Assembly (NCBI RefSeq): GCF_036785885.1
Contig: NC_092322.1
Location: 13,910,466 to 13,974,465, forward strand
Direction of reading: 5' to 3'
DNA from: Coffea arabica
Lineage: Eukaryota; Streptophyta; Magnoliopsida; Gentianales; Rubiaceae
DNA: 64,000 nt
Part shown: piece by piece, positions 24,201 to 34,041 of the stretch
Layout: each line of letters begins with the position of its first letter
How positions within the stretch are numbered: position 1 is the stretch's first letter
The notes under the pieces: model-generated
Seen by the model: only the letters and a program-made list of their open reading frames with translations
The model's database searches: none
Told to the model about the DNA's origin: nothing
Position numbers and translations under genes: made by a program

Positions 24201-25067
24201 TAAAGTAGGAGGTAATATAAAAAAGTGTGAGAAGGTACGAGCAGCTGCCCTGTTATGTAGCATAATGGAATAGATACAGATGCCACGATGATGACTAACT
24301 AACCGCTGCTATGCTTCAGATATTCGTGCCAATGTGGCACGATGAGCATTGGTATATGTGTGTGGTGGACATGGGAAGCGAAGAAGTATTAATTTATGAT
24401 TCAATGAGAGGAGACGAGCAAACGGATATGAATAGGCGCAGCTCCGTGGAGACAGTGGTAAACTAAGTTGGTTTGTCAAATATTTCATGAACACGACCAT
24501 CACCTTTACAATTGGTGGCAGTAAACTTAAAATTGCATATGTTTTTCTTGTATGGTCGTCAGATTGAAAGGTTGGAAGCAGCGCTGACTTATGGTTTGGA
24601 GGGGCAGTATTCGTCATGCCTTTGGCTGTACAAAATAAAAGCTGCAGCCACATGTCCACAGCAAATGAATGCGTAAGTTGCACCTGCATAGTTTTGGAAG
24701 TTTTTTCCATAGTTCAGCAACGGTTGTGTCTAAATTTGTGGTTATGGTTTGTAATGCAGGTGGGATTGTGGATTATTCATGCTGAAGTACATGGATATGT
24801 TATCAAGTGGAATTGGAAGCTGGAAATAGAATCAGGTAAGCAAAAAGGAATGGCGTCGTGTGCTGTAACAGTAAGTGTGTTTGCTTGCTTTGGTTACGAA
24901 CGATGGAGATAGTAACAAATTTATCGGCGCAGTACAATTCGGAGCAGGAGCGGCGCAAAGTAGCACTGTCTTTGGTTTTGGATGATGCCAACGTTGTCCG
25001 TCATCAAATTATGCGGAAAGCGAACATCCACAGGAGGTTGGAGATGAATAAAGTTGAGGTTGGATGA
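21268..25067 (+). CDS. Ulp1-type (C48) cysteine peptidase gene A, spliced
   Basis: A multi-exon gene. Exon 1 (ATG 21,268 to about 22,119) encodes the N-terminal domain usual in plant Ulp1-like transposon passengers (VDNFDVDRRTLNVHGYCL; DVECALGLSSRG). It contains a 31-residue tandem repeat. Later exons cover YYLKRFYIEGEDEFRKF (22.2 kb), a basic linker (22.58-22.95 kb), ETRLASIGEKLSEGRAK (23.15 kb) and the peptidase: WFMPTWFQ (about 24.04 kb), catalytic His and Asp in MWHDEHWYMC...IYDSM (24.33-24.41 kb), and Gln and Cys in CPQQMNA/WDCGLFMLKYMD across an intron (GCGTAAG...GCAG, 24,676-24,759). C48 enzymes cleave SUMO or similar Ub-like modifiers. All four catalytic residues are present. An in-frame TAG (24,827-24,829) precedes the last exon (YNSEQERRKVALSL...), so the C-terminus of about 45 residues may be lost. 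Confidence 0.8.
21334..21519 (+). repeat. 93-bp in-frame tandem duplication in peptidase gene A
   Basis: Two adjacent 93-bp copies (21,334-21,426 and 21,427-21,519) each encode VVS(P/L)MHESG(A/T)PSN(F/Y)KSCS, then a basic stretch ending RRTAETMV. They keep the frame and differ by only a few bases, so this is a recent duplication that lengthens the N-terminus. Confidence 0.9.
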
Positions 25068-25599
25068 AGGTGGCAAGATAGAGAGACAAAGTAGCGGCAT
25101 TCTGTGGAAAGGGGCATGTAATAGGGGCTGTCATACTCGGATGCACGTCGTCGTAACCGAAAATGTAGAAGACGGAAACAGAGAGTCCAAAAGCTGCCAT
25201 AGTAAGGCAAGCGGTTGGTGTGTATCTGAGTTTCATTTGGGATATTGGTTCAACCGAGCAAACTCACCGGCGGTGGTGTGGGGAGACCTTGCCATGGGGA
25301 TAACGAGTACCACAATCTTCATGTGGTCGGGAGTTAAGAGAAGATTTGTGGTTGGTTATGACTAGCGTACAGTGATCCATGGTATGAACTGATTAGAAAT
25401 AAATGAAAAAAGATTGAAAATTTTGATTTGTGGTAATTAATAATAAACGCGTTTAAATTGATGTTTCGCGAGAGTTTATGAATTAGGTGTGTTGACGTAT
25501 CCGAAACAATCTGTCTTAAAACGGAGTTTAAACCTGCAATAGGTTAGTTTGTTGGTTTGCATTCTATGCTAACGGGTAAATGACACTCTAGTATAATAT

Positions 25600-26270
25600 C
25601 GATCCGATTTGATCGAACAAATAAATTAGCCATACATAGCTGGTGTTTTATTGCAAACCGTGTTCAATTAAATTTTATCCGATAAGTGACTTTGTAAGTA
25701 TGGGATATTGGTACTCTGTTGTCATAGTGGAGGAAATTCATAAAGAACCGGTGTTTTATTGGAAAACGGGTTTAATTTACATTAAGCTGATAAATGAATA
25801 TTTTTTTAACGGAGAATGGTTACCTTGTACTTATAACAGATGTTACAATTAAAGAGTTGGTGTTTTATTCGACAACGGGTTTAAGTACATTTCATCCGGT
25901 AAATACATGTGTTTAAGGCAGCAGGATACTTTATCAGTGTAACACGGTCGCAAGCCATAAAGAGCTGATCTTTATTCAACAACGGCTTTAACTATATTTC
26001 ATCCGATTTAAATACATTTGTATTTGATGCACGTTGGGGAGTGTGTCAGTTTAACGGATGAAAGCCTTAAAGAGCTACTGTGTTATGAACTACGGGTCTA
26101 TTTTTTTGGTTTTCGAAAAATGAATTTGTATTTGAGGAACTTGGGTACTGGTGCCCGTATGAAGGAAGAAAGGCATAAAGAGGTTGACTTTTATAACACA
26201 ACGCCTTCAACTAAATTTTGTGTGATACAAAAATTCATTATTCGCACTATATCATAAAATAAATTTCTAA
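25600..26270 (+). repeat. Array of about 108-bp tandem repeats (plus orientation)
   Basis: About six diverged units. Each holds a core like GCCATAAAGAGCTGGT followed by TTTTATT, then AACGGGTTTAA, TTTATCCGATAAATA and GGTACTCTGTT. The cores lie near 25,631, 25,738, 25,848, 25,955, 26,063 and 26,170. Open frames across the units are short and not conserved. The same unit recurs at 26.56-26.83, 32.93-33.43, 36.3 and 52.1-52.6 kb in this orientation and at 40.1-40.6 kb inverted. Confidence 0.85.
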
Positions 26271-26454
26271 ATGCACTGCAAAGCTTTGTCGGTGGCCCTG
26301 TGTCATGTACTTTGTGGGATTTCCAGCAAGTTGACAAATCAGAAAACTGGACTTTCTTCCGTTCTTCACCCATAATTCATCAATAACTAATATTTTTCCT
26401 CTCTTCACCCATAATTCACCCGTAATTCTCTTGTTCCGTTCTTCACCCATAACT

Positions 26455-26850
26455 AATATTTTATATAATTATAATTATATAATTTATTAATATTATATAC
26501 ACATATATATTATACAGGATAATTTCACAAACCTCCCCTGAAATAGCGTTTGAAAAAATGGGAAACTGGATAATTTATGGAGGAAAGCCATAAAGAGCTG
26601 GTGTTTTATTAGAGAACTGATTTATTTTATTATTTTTCGATAAATAAATTTTTTTTATGGAAAAGGGTACTCTGTTGTTATAATGGAGAAAAACCATTAT
26701 TGGAAAACGAGTTTTTATATATTTTATCCGATAAATAAATGTATTGGTGGAAAAATGGGTGCTTTGTTCTTATAATGGAGGAAGGTCAAAAAGAGCTGGT
26801 CTTTTATTGGAAAGTGATACATTCTGCTGTTATACGCAAACCAGAATATA
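26455..26850 (+). repeat. AT-rich block, MITE-type terminus and three tandem units
   Basis: ATAATTATATAATTTATT-type DNA leads into GGATAATTTCACAAACCTCC (26,517 on), then three units of the 108-bp family (cores near 26,586, 26,690 and 26,785). The whole block is similar to 32,820-33,310, so it is a duplicated module of the element. Confidence 0.7.
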
Positions 26851-26959
26851 ATAGCAGTATTTGCTGCAGGGATCATAGAATCCAGCCAATTACATTTTCT
26901 AATTGAAACCGTTCGGCAATAAACGCATCGCTTGCACTGTCTACACAAACAGGCATTAT

Positions 26960-27255
26960 CTGGTCAAACCACGAACTTCCCATGAAGTTTCTCCTGTTTC
27001 AATATTCCAATAATAGACTGAACCATTTTCTTCAAGCAAGACAACCTTCCAGCCTGAAGTCACATCCAAAACAAGGGGTATGTCCAAGCTGCTGGGTATG
27101 TTACCTGTTCCGTCAAACCATTTGCATGATGGGAAACATCTGTGCCTGCATCATGTGCATCCCTTCAATAACGTAGTCCAACGAATGCATGAATACAGGC
27201 CCACTAAAGTATTGTAAGTTCTCCAAGCCTGTCAGCAGCTTAGACATCCCCATTC
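26960..27255 (-). pseudogene. WW-domain gene fragment
   Basis: On the minus strand about 27,125-26,960 reads FDGTGNIPSSLDIPLVL, then DVTSGWKVVLLEENGSV, then YYWNIETGETSWEVRGL and a stop. W, the YYWN aromatic triplet and TGETSWE are the signature of a WW domain, which binds proline-rich ligands. An upstream stretch (about 27,255-27,110: MGMSKLLTGLENLQYFSG...) looks coding in another frame and may be a neighbouring exon. Only a small part of a gene is present, between tandem arrays and the phosphatase gene, so it is best read as a fragment captured by the element. The parent protein is not identified. Confidence 0.6.
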
Positions 27256-27832
27256 AAAAGTGAGGCAATCTTAAGCTGCTAGTCCAGCAGCTAATTTTCA
27301 CTATCCAATGACATATTCAACCAGGGGTTAGGTAAAGGAATACATTACTCATACAGACTTGGTGTTGGTTAACAGATTCCATTGCTGGACTTTATTTTGG
27401 TACAGACGCAAAGCAAGGAGCCTAGCTCAATTAATGTCAACCATTGCTCCCTGACGCACTGTTAGTATTGCACGTATCCGAGAGGATAACTAGACGGACA
27501 GATTTAGTGAGTGACATTTAGATCCTTAATGTTTAGACGAGAAGTTGCCAACAACCATCTGCAATGAAAACAGGCTAAACTCACTACATGCCAACGTTTG
27601 TAGCAGGAGTATATGGCTGACGCATCCTGCATTTGACAGCAATTACAGGCATTATCTGATAATTTTTCCTCATGTGCATTCCGGAACCTCAAAGACAACA
27701 TACGTCATTCCAAACTTCGACATTTTTAGAATTTGTATAAAAAAACTCAGCGACGGGCCTTTGCAAACAAAAACACAAGTAAGGGAAGAAAGTAGTACCA
27801 ACATATATGAATTTGACAGGCCCAATGTCTCA

Positions 27833-29193
27833 CTAAAGCACAAAAGTTTTGGTTGTGTGTCCCATCAGAAGAGAGGTACTCGCCTTCCAAAGGTTTGGAG
27901 AAGCTTCCGTACACTGAACAATGATCTTCCTCATGCTTTCAAATTTTCCTTTTTTTCTTGGTCTGTGCATATGAGCAGACGCAATTTTAGCTATCATAAC
28001 GAGGTGTTGAACTATTGTGAACATATTCCTGAACATGAATGCAATGGATACCTCCGGATAATATCTGTTTGGGGCTTCCCGTTTGCGCGTCACTCGCTTT
28101 GCTGTGTTCTGCAGTCCAAGCTTGCTGACAACATTAACATAAAAGTTCCACTCCACACTGCCTTCTGTTACGGGTGATTGTCCAAAACGGTTTCGCTTAA
28201 TGAAATCTTGTACATTATCGGCACTGGCCAATTTCTTCAGGTGTCGTACAAAATCTCCTTCAGGATCTGCAAATAAGTTTTGTGTCAGGCCAATCTTTCA
28301 CCCTGTGTAAACCTAGCAAAAGCCACATTTGAAAGCATCGCGAACCGCGTCTTACCCAAATAATTGTCTTCTACAGTGTAACATGTATAAGAGGTGGGGA
28401 AGATGGCATTGTACGGTTGAAGAATGAGTAATACGGAAACAGTTAGCCCTGATCATGTTGTTTGTGCATACCGGAACATATACAACATAACGATCAGCGG
28501 GTATGGTGCACTTACAGAATTAAGGAAGGATTTATACGGAGAATCATCGACTAATATCGTGTTAGAGCTGTTGTTCGACTTATATTCTCCCCACACATGT
28601 TGAAGGTCCTTAAACATCACCTTTTTGTCTGGATTTTCCCCAAGGCTAGTTTGTGTCATAGTGCACCGCGACTGATCCTGCGCAATATTGATTGTTCCCG
28701 ACTTTCATTTATGAGAAGTCTTACACACGGACTGACTACACACAATCGAAGTAATTTGTGAATGACATCTCACCCAAACAAATAACAGTCTCTGCTCCAA
28801 ACGTTCATTCATTTTTTCGGATAGCCTGTCCAACACTGGTTGAATGTTGTGGCTGCAGAAAGCACAGCTGTGTTGATTTAAGAACATAACAGAAAAACTT
28901 GTGGACGTTGTAGTTAACGAAGCAATTCAAATATAGGTTGGCGGATACCTTAGCTTTGATGACCAAACAGCCACCTCAAAATATGACAGACAGACCTGCA
29001 AAAATTCAAAGCAACGTGGTCTGAAGTTAAAGTCCCGATTTCTGGTCATCCTTGTAAATGGACTGCCCAGAAGCACTCCATTCAAATCAAGAATAAGAAG
29101 CTTCTTCTTTGAATCATTGGCGGACGCAAGTTCTGGCGGGCTTGTTTTCACCCTTGTACCTTCGGCTGGGGAAAAATTGAAGGCATACAGCAT
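27833..29193 (-). CDS. NLI/FCP1-like HAD phosphatase, five exons, apparently complete
   Basis: Start ATG at 29,193 (MLYAFNFSPAEG). Exons: 29,193-28,949 (KKLLILDLNGVLLG, motif I; ends VAVWSSKL), 28,852-28,774 (HNIQPVLDRLSEKMNE...LLFVW), 28,677-28,516 (DQSRCTM...KDLQHVWGEY...ILVDDSPYKSFLN, the motif III/IV DD), about 28,440-28,356 (AIFPTSYTCYTVEDNYL) and 28,266-27,833 (GDFVRHLKKLASADNV...). Most introns have GT-AG borders; the acceptor of exon 4 is unclear. The frame joins without stops, about 330 residues. The family holds protein Ser/Thr phosphatases of the SCP/NIF type. Motif I is DLNG rather than DxDx(T/V), so the second Asp is Asn; I recall this from plant homologues and it may weaken catalysis. 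It is a captured host gene, since introns are kept. Confidence 0.8.
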
Positions 29194-29801
29194 TTCAGCA
29201 CACGGATTTTGCATGTGAGATCCAATTTGAATGTCATAATGCGAAATCAAACAAGCGGAATTGGAAAGTGTAAAGCAAAGTTGTGGGCTCGAGAATATAT
29301 TAGCCAGATTTGTGAGCAGCAGCCCTGCAATAATATTATAGCTGGAGTAGAAAAGCAATTTGTGACCGCGATGGTCACGAGGAGATGCATCGGCACAGAG
29401 GTACATACACTTTTTATGGTTTCGTCTAAACAATGATTAATTTCGTACCAACAATTTGCTACAGCCCTAAAGAATTTAAAATTTAATATTGCCTTCATTC
29501 AGCACACGGATTTTGCATGTGAGATCCAATTTGAATGTCATAATGCGAAATCAAACAAGCGGAATTGGAAAGTGTAAAGCAAAGTTATGGGCTCGAGAAT
29601 ATATTAGCCAGATTTGTGAGCAGCAGCCCTGCAATAATATTATAGCTGGAGTAGAAAAGCAATTTGTGACCGCGATGGTCACGAGGAGATGCATCGGCAC
29701 AGAGGTACATACACTTTTTATGGTTTCGTCTAAACAATGATTAATTTCGTACCAACAATTTGCTACAGCCCTAAAGAATTTAAAATTTAATATTGCCTTC
29801 A
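29194..29801. repeat. Tandem duplication, 304 bp, two nearly identical copies
   Basis: Copy 1 29,194-29,497, copy 2 29,498-29,801. I see one substitution (GTTGTGGGC against GTTATGGGC). The repeat starts directly upstream of the phosphatase start codon and ends just past the 3' end of peptidase gene B, so the presumed upstream region of the phosphatase is doubled. The open frames within it are identical only because the DNA is. Confidence 0.93.
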
Positions 29802-29816
29802 TATGCAACGAACCAA

Positions 29817-32540
29817 TTACAGTACAGGCAGACAAAATGTACCGTTCCCTGTTTCCTGATGCCCCACATCCTTGGTAGCATCATCTTGCAAATCTCCTCT
29901 GGTTACAGCCTCATGTGCCTGTTTATTTTCTATCAGGAAAGCAGCATAAGCGAACGGGTCCGCAAGTTTCCCCAAAGCGATCTCCCAGGCAATAAATTTT
30001 CTAGCAATGACAACATCAAGCTGTACATACATTCAGAAACAATGTCAGACGCAATAGAGGTGATGTTGCCACAAGGGGTTGTCCATTTGTGCACTTACAA
30101 ATTGTGGCCGACACCCCTTTGCCCAACATTGCGCAAACTTCAAAGTGAAAACCCCGCAACTCGCCGCGTCTGTCTGTTTTAGTTTGTGTTTTACAACAAT
30201 AAAGGTCCAGGGGTGATTTTCATGGAAAATTTCCATCAAAATCCATTCCTAAAAAAGGAAATAAATACAGCAAGTATGGAATGTTAGAAATATGTTACCT
30301 TGTACGCAAATGAAGCTAAGGTACGCTTTTGAAGTTTACTCACCACAGATTGCATCAAACCTTGGTAGAAGGTTTTGTAATTGTCCATAGAATCAACAAT
30401 GTACACTTGTTTGTCCTTGACATGTGCAATCATGAGCAACCAATGATTTGAATAAACGATTGGAAAAAAAATCTGCAATCGCATACAACAAGCAATGTTG
30501 AATGTGTTAAAAGCTAAGGCATGTTAGGCTGAATCCAATTCCACTAACATGCAGGTGCAACTCATATTGTATAAGAATGTAAAGGCGAGAATGATAGCTA
30601 ATGTTTACCTTTTCAGGATTTGTCATGGAGTCGTCATTGCTCTGTTCAACGAATATTTTTTTGGTTGCGGGAGATATGCATGGATAGTCTAACACGCATT
30701 TCAGCTACAACGAAGTGATTGAGAAGCAAGTATTAGGTCCACATTTTGCAAGGCACAACAGCACATACAATAATTTTCGTTACGTACCCAAAACATAGGA
30801 TTGAAGAAAACAAATTGCTTATATTCTTTCTGGAGTAAGTGAAGGTACTGGGTCACAACCTTCACAGAATGGAACAAATTCAAACATTCAACATTCAGTT
30901 ATTAATTTTAGCGACATTAGTGAACAAGGTACGCCTGTGCAATCGCATAAAAAACTTACTCTGTCACTGAGACATGTCTCCAGAAGCATCACTTGCTCCA
31001 GTTCTTCTCTTGTAATATCAAAGAGATGCTGCCTATCTAGTGTACTGACACAGCTGTGAACAATGATTGACATGAATGCAATAATCAGATGAAAGCGAGA
31101 TCAGTGTTTGCCATTGACAGTACCGATATTTTAACATACATCTGCGGGACGAGTTGTCTGACATGAAAGCATACGGCTTCTTTCAATTCATCAGGTGCTA
31201 CACCGGAGGCTTGTGGTACACACTGGACAATAAAGGTATTAGCATATATAAAGTAGATTACAGGAGAGCGCAAGAGCATGTCTTACATCTCGTAGAAATG
31301 GCAATTCCTCAAATCTCCTGTCCATCACTTCGTTGGCACCAACCCGTTGTAAAATTTGTGTCACTTTATCCACAACCTATTGATACAAATATTGGGTTAT
31401 GCTCTTGTGTTGCCATCGAGATGAAGAAACAAAAAGCAGTACAATAACATTGTTACATACACTTGCCCCTTTTGTGGTTTGTTCAGATAGTATGACAACA
31501 TCTTCAAGGTGTGCCTTTTCCCCCACAACCGGCCTCACCTCGACCCCATCACACTTCCCCCCCTTATCCATCTCTTTTATTTCTGAAACTTTTGTATTCG
31601 CGTCCCCAGTCGGACCATTGACAGCATAAGAGGTATAGGATTTCTTCCATATCCAACCACCATCTTCAGATTTGAATGCCAGTTTTTTTAAGTACGATAC
31701 TCCCATTTTTTGGGCGTAAAATCCTTTGTCACCATGGTCAGCCAAGAATGGCACATTAAAGCGCCTAAAGAGCCTGGTCAGCAACATACCAAAAGGGAGA
31801 TGTGTTCTCTTATTCTCCCTGCTCCTAATCTTCCTAATCCTGTTCAGCATTGTTGCAATGATCAAATTGCCTATGTTGACGGGTTGTTTGTGTAACATAT
31901 GCCACAATATAACTCTTTCTAATGCACTAACGGAAGTGATACTTCCGGCTTTGGGTAAAATGTTATGAGTTATTATCAGATGTAACAGCCGTGGCAACAC
32001 TTTCATATACGGCCCATAAAACTTAGTTTTTTTCCTCATGTTCATAACTCTGTCACCATTTTGCCTAATCTCTCCAAGAAATTGTAGGTCATTGTACCCC
32101 TTCATAGCAACCTTATCTACATTCTTTGCGCTAATCCGTTTATAGTCAACCGTGTATCCACTGTCAACCAACCCAAACTCTGAACACAAAACCTCAGTAG
32201 ACAATTCCATGTGTACATTCCTAACCACTGAACGCAGAACAGACTTCTGCTTATTTGCCCTACAGTTAGCATAGAATTCCCTAACCATCGCAGCATAGCA
32301 CTTGTCATTATGTGCCAGCAAATTTAACAAATTTTGGGCATTAAGATATTCCGTGATATCCATAGACTCACCAGCGAGAGCTTCTACGTCGACCCACATG
32401 CCTGCATAAACTGGAAGACTCATACAGGCCTCCATGTTACTGGCTATGCCTGCTTCGGGATGCGATTCGAGTGTTGAGTAGTTTGAGCAACAGAGGAAGC
32501 GAACGCGATAAATCCGATTTATTTGGACCTTGGCGCCCAA
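29817..32540 (-). CDS. Ulp1-type (C48) cysteine peptidase gene B, spliced
   Basis: Exon 1 (ATG 32,540 to about 31,460) encodes the plant transposon-protein domain (FYANCRANKQKSVLRS; GPYMKVLPRLLHLIIT; THLPFGMLLTRLF). Smaller exons follow at about 31.38-31.28 (VTQILQRVGANEVMDRRF), 31.2, 31.06-30.96, 30.87-30.79, 30.7-30.6, 30.48-30.34, 30.25-30.10 and 30.03-29.82 kb. The peptidase core is visible: His in YSNHWLLMIAH, Asp in VYIVDSMDNY, Gln and Cys in KQTDAASCGVFTLKF. All four catalytic residues are kept. It differs clearly from gene A, so it is not a local duplicate. Expected activity is removal of SUMO-like modifiers; real function unknown. The exact splice sites of the middle exons are my estimate. 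It lies head-to-tail with the phosphatase on the same strand. Confidence 0.78.
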
Positions 32541-32819
32541 AACTGTTCGAAATGCTCCAAATTTCAGAAGGGGGGAAGTTTAAACCGAAGCTGTTCAGTG
32601 TGTTCACACAACAAGGGAAGCAATATTTGATGGCTTAACAGGAGAAACGATGAGAAGGTAAAGAAAGACAAGCTTTTTGTGGGATAATTGATCAGGCGGG
32701 GACGGGCGTGGAGTGAGGCAAAACCCGATTTAGTCAAACGAAAATCAACCCGATTCCGTATTGGAGCGTGTATTCCGGAGCGGGTTATGCGGAAGCCAAA
32801 CCCGCAAGGGGTTACATTA

Positions 32820-33430
32820 CAATCTATTCATAATAACAAATGTAATTATGTATTTATATAATTTATTAATATTAATTACACATATATTATAAGGGATACT
32901 TTCAGAAACCTCCCCTGAATTAGCTTATGGAAAAATCAGAAAATGAATAATTTATGGACGATAGCCAAAAAGAGCTGGCGTTTTATTCAAGAACTTGTTT
33001 AATTTCATTTAATCCCATAAATAAATTTGTTGACGTAAATCGATTTTATTGTAAAGGGAAGCCATAAAAAGCTGTTCTTATATTGTACTGGAGTTTATTT
33101 TTATAAATTTATCCGATAAATAAATTTAGTTATAGCAAAAAGGATTCTCTGTTGTTGCCTGGAGGAAAGCCATAAAGAGTTCAGAAACATTAACGTAAAT
33201 CGATTTGCTTTTATTTTAGGCCATAAATAAAATTTTATTTACGCAAAAATGGGTACTCTGTTCTTATAATAGAGGAAAGCCATAAAGAGCTGGTCAATTA
33301 ACGTAAATCGATTTTATTGTACTTTTACCCGATAAAAAAAATTAATTTATGGCAAAACGGGTACTCTGTTCTTATCTATTTCCAGGAAAGCCATAAAGAG
33401 CTGGGCTTTTACGAGAAAGTGATACTTTGC
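32820..33430 (+). repeat. AT-rich block, MITE-type terminus and five 108-bp units
   Basis: Begins with the ATTTATATAATTTATTAATATTA-like block and GGGATACTTTCAGAAACCTC (32,893 on). Units with cores near 32,963, 33,063, 33,170, 33,282 and 33,390 follow. It parallels 26,455-26,850. Array units also contain ACGTAAATCGATTTTATT variants. Confidence 0.8.
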
Positions 33431-33950
33431 AGAACATACAAGGGCCAAACCTATTGTTAGGGACTCAAACCAGTAATATTAAGAGAGTACGAAGTTTAGG
33501 CTGTTGAGTAGGACCGAAATAGCAAGCAAGGTACAATTCTTGTGAACCAAGTTCTCAAAGAGATGGGGATCATTTGAAAATAAATCTTAATGAAAAATTA
33601 TTTCTGGTTTCTACGTCAACATCTCCGGTGGTTATGTATTGAGAGTTGGAGGTACATGAGATTTTAGTGCATCCAATTGCAGTTCTTTTACTTATTGGCT
33701 CATTAAATTTTATCTCTATGAAGTTTATTAAAAGTTTTATTACGACTTCTTGGAATACATGTAATTGATCAATGGCTAACACAGCTAATCATCTAAAGCA
33801 ATGCAACGGGTACTCTGTTCTTATCTATTTCCAGCAAAGCCATAAAGAGTTGGGCTTTTACGAGAAAGTCATACTTTGCAGAACATACAAGGACCAACAT
33901 AAGCTATTGTTAGGGACTCAAACCAGTAATATTAAGAGAGTACGAAGTAG
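33352..33950. repeat. Direct repeats flanking a 300-bp unique segment
   Basis: 33,352-33,497 and 33,803-33,950 are near-identical (both run from ACGGGTACTCTGTTCTTATC to ATTAAGAGAGTACGAAGT). Between them lies about 305 bp found nowhere else in the window. Its minus strand has an open frame of 70 residues without a recognisable domain. The unique piece may have been captured during repair between array units. Confidence 0.75.
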
Positions 33951-34041
33951 CGGTCAATTCAGTGAAAAAACATAATTAATTGGTACACACTGGTGACAAA
34001 TTTGTTCAGTAAAAGGAGTTATGAACATTGTATCTTATACA

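Noticed and set aside
27545..28177. Plus-strand open frame of 210 residues
   Set aside because: Antisense to the last exon of the phosphatase gene, whose minus-strand frame has clear family motifs.
29209..29740. Two identical plus-strand open frames
   Set aside because: They are copies of the 304-bp tandem duplication and have no domain; the repeat itself is reported instead.
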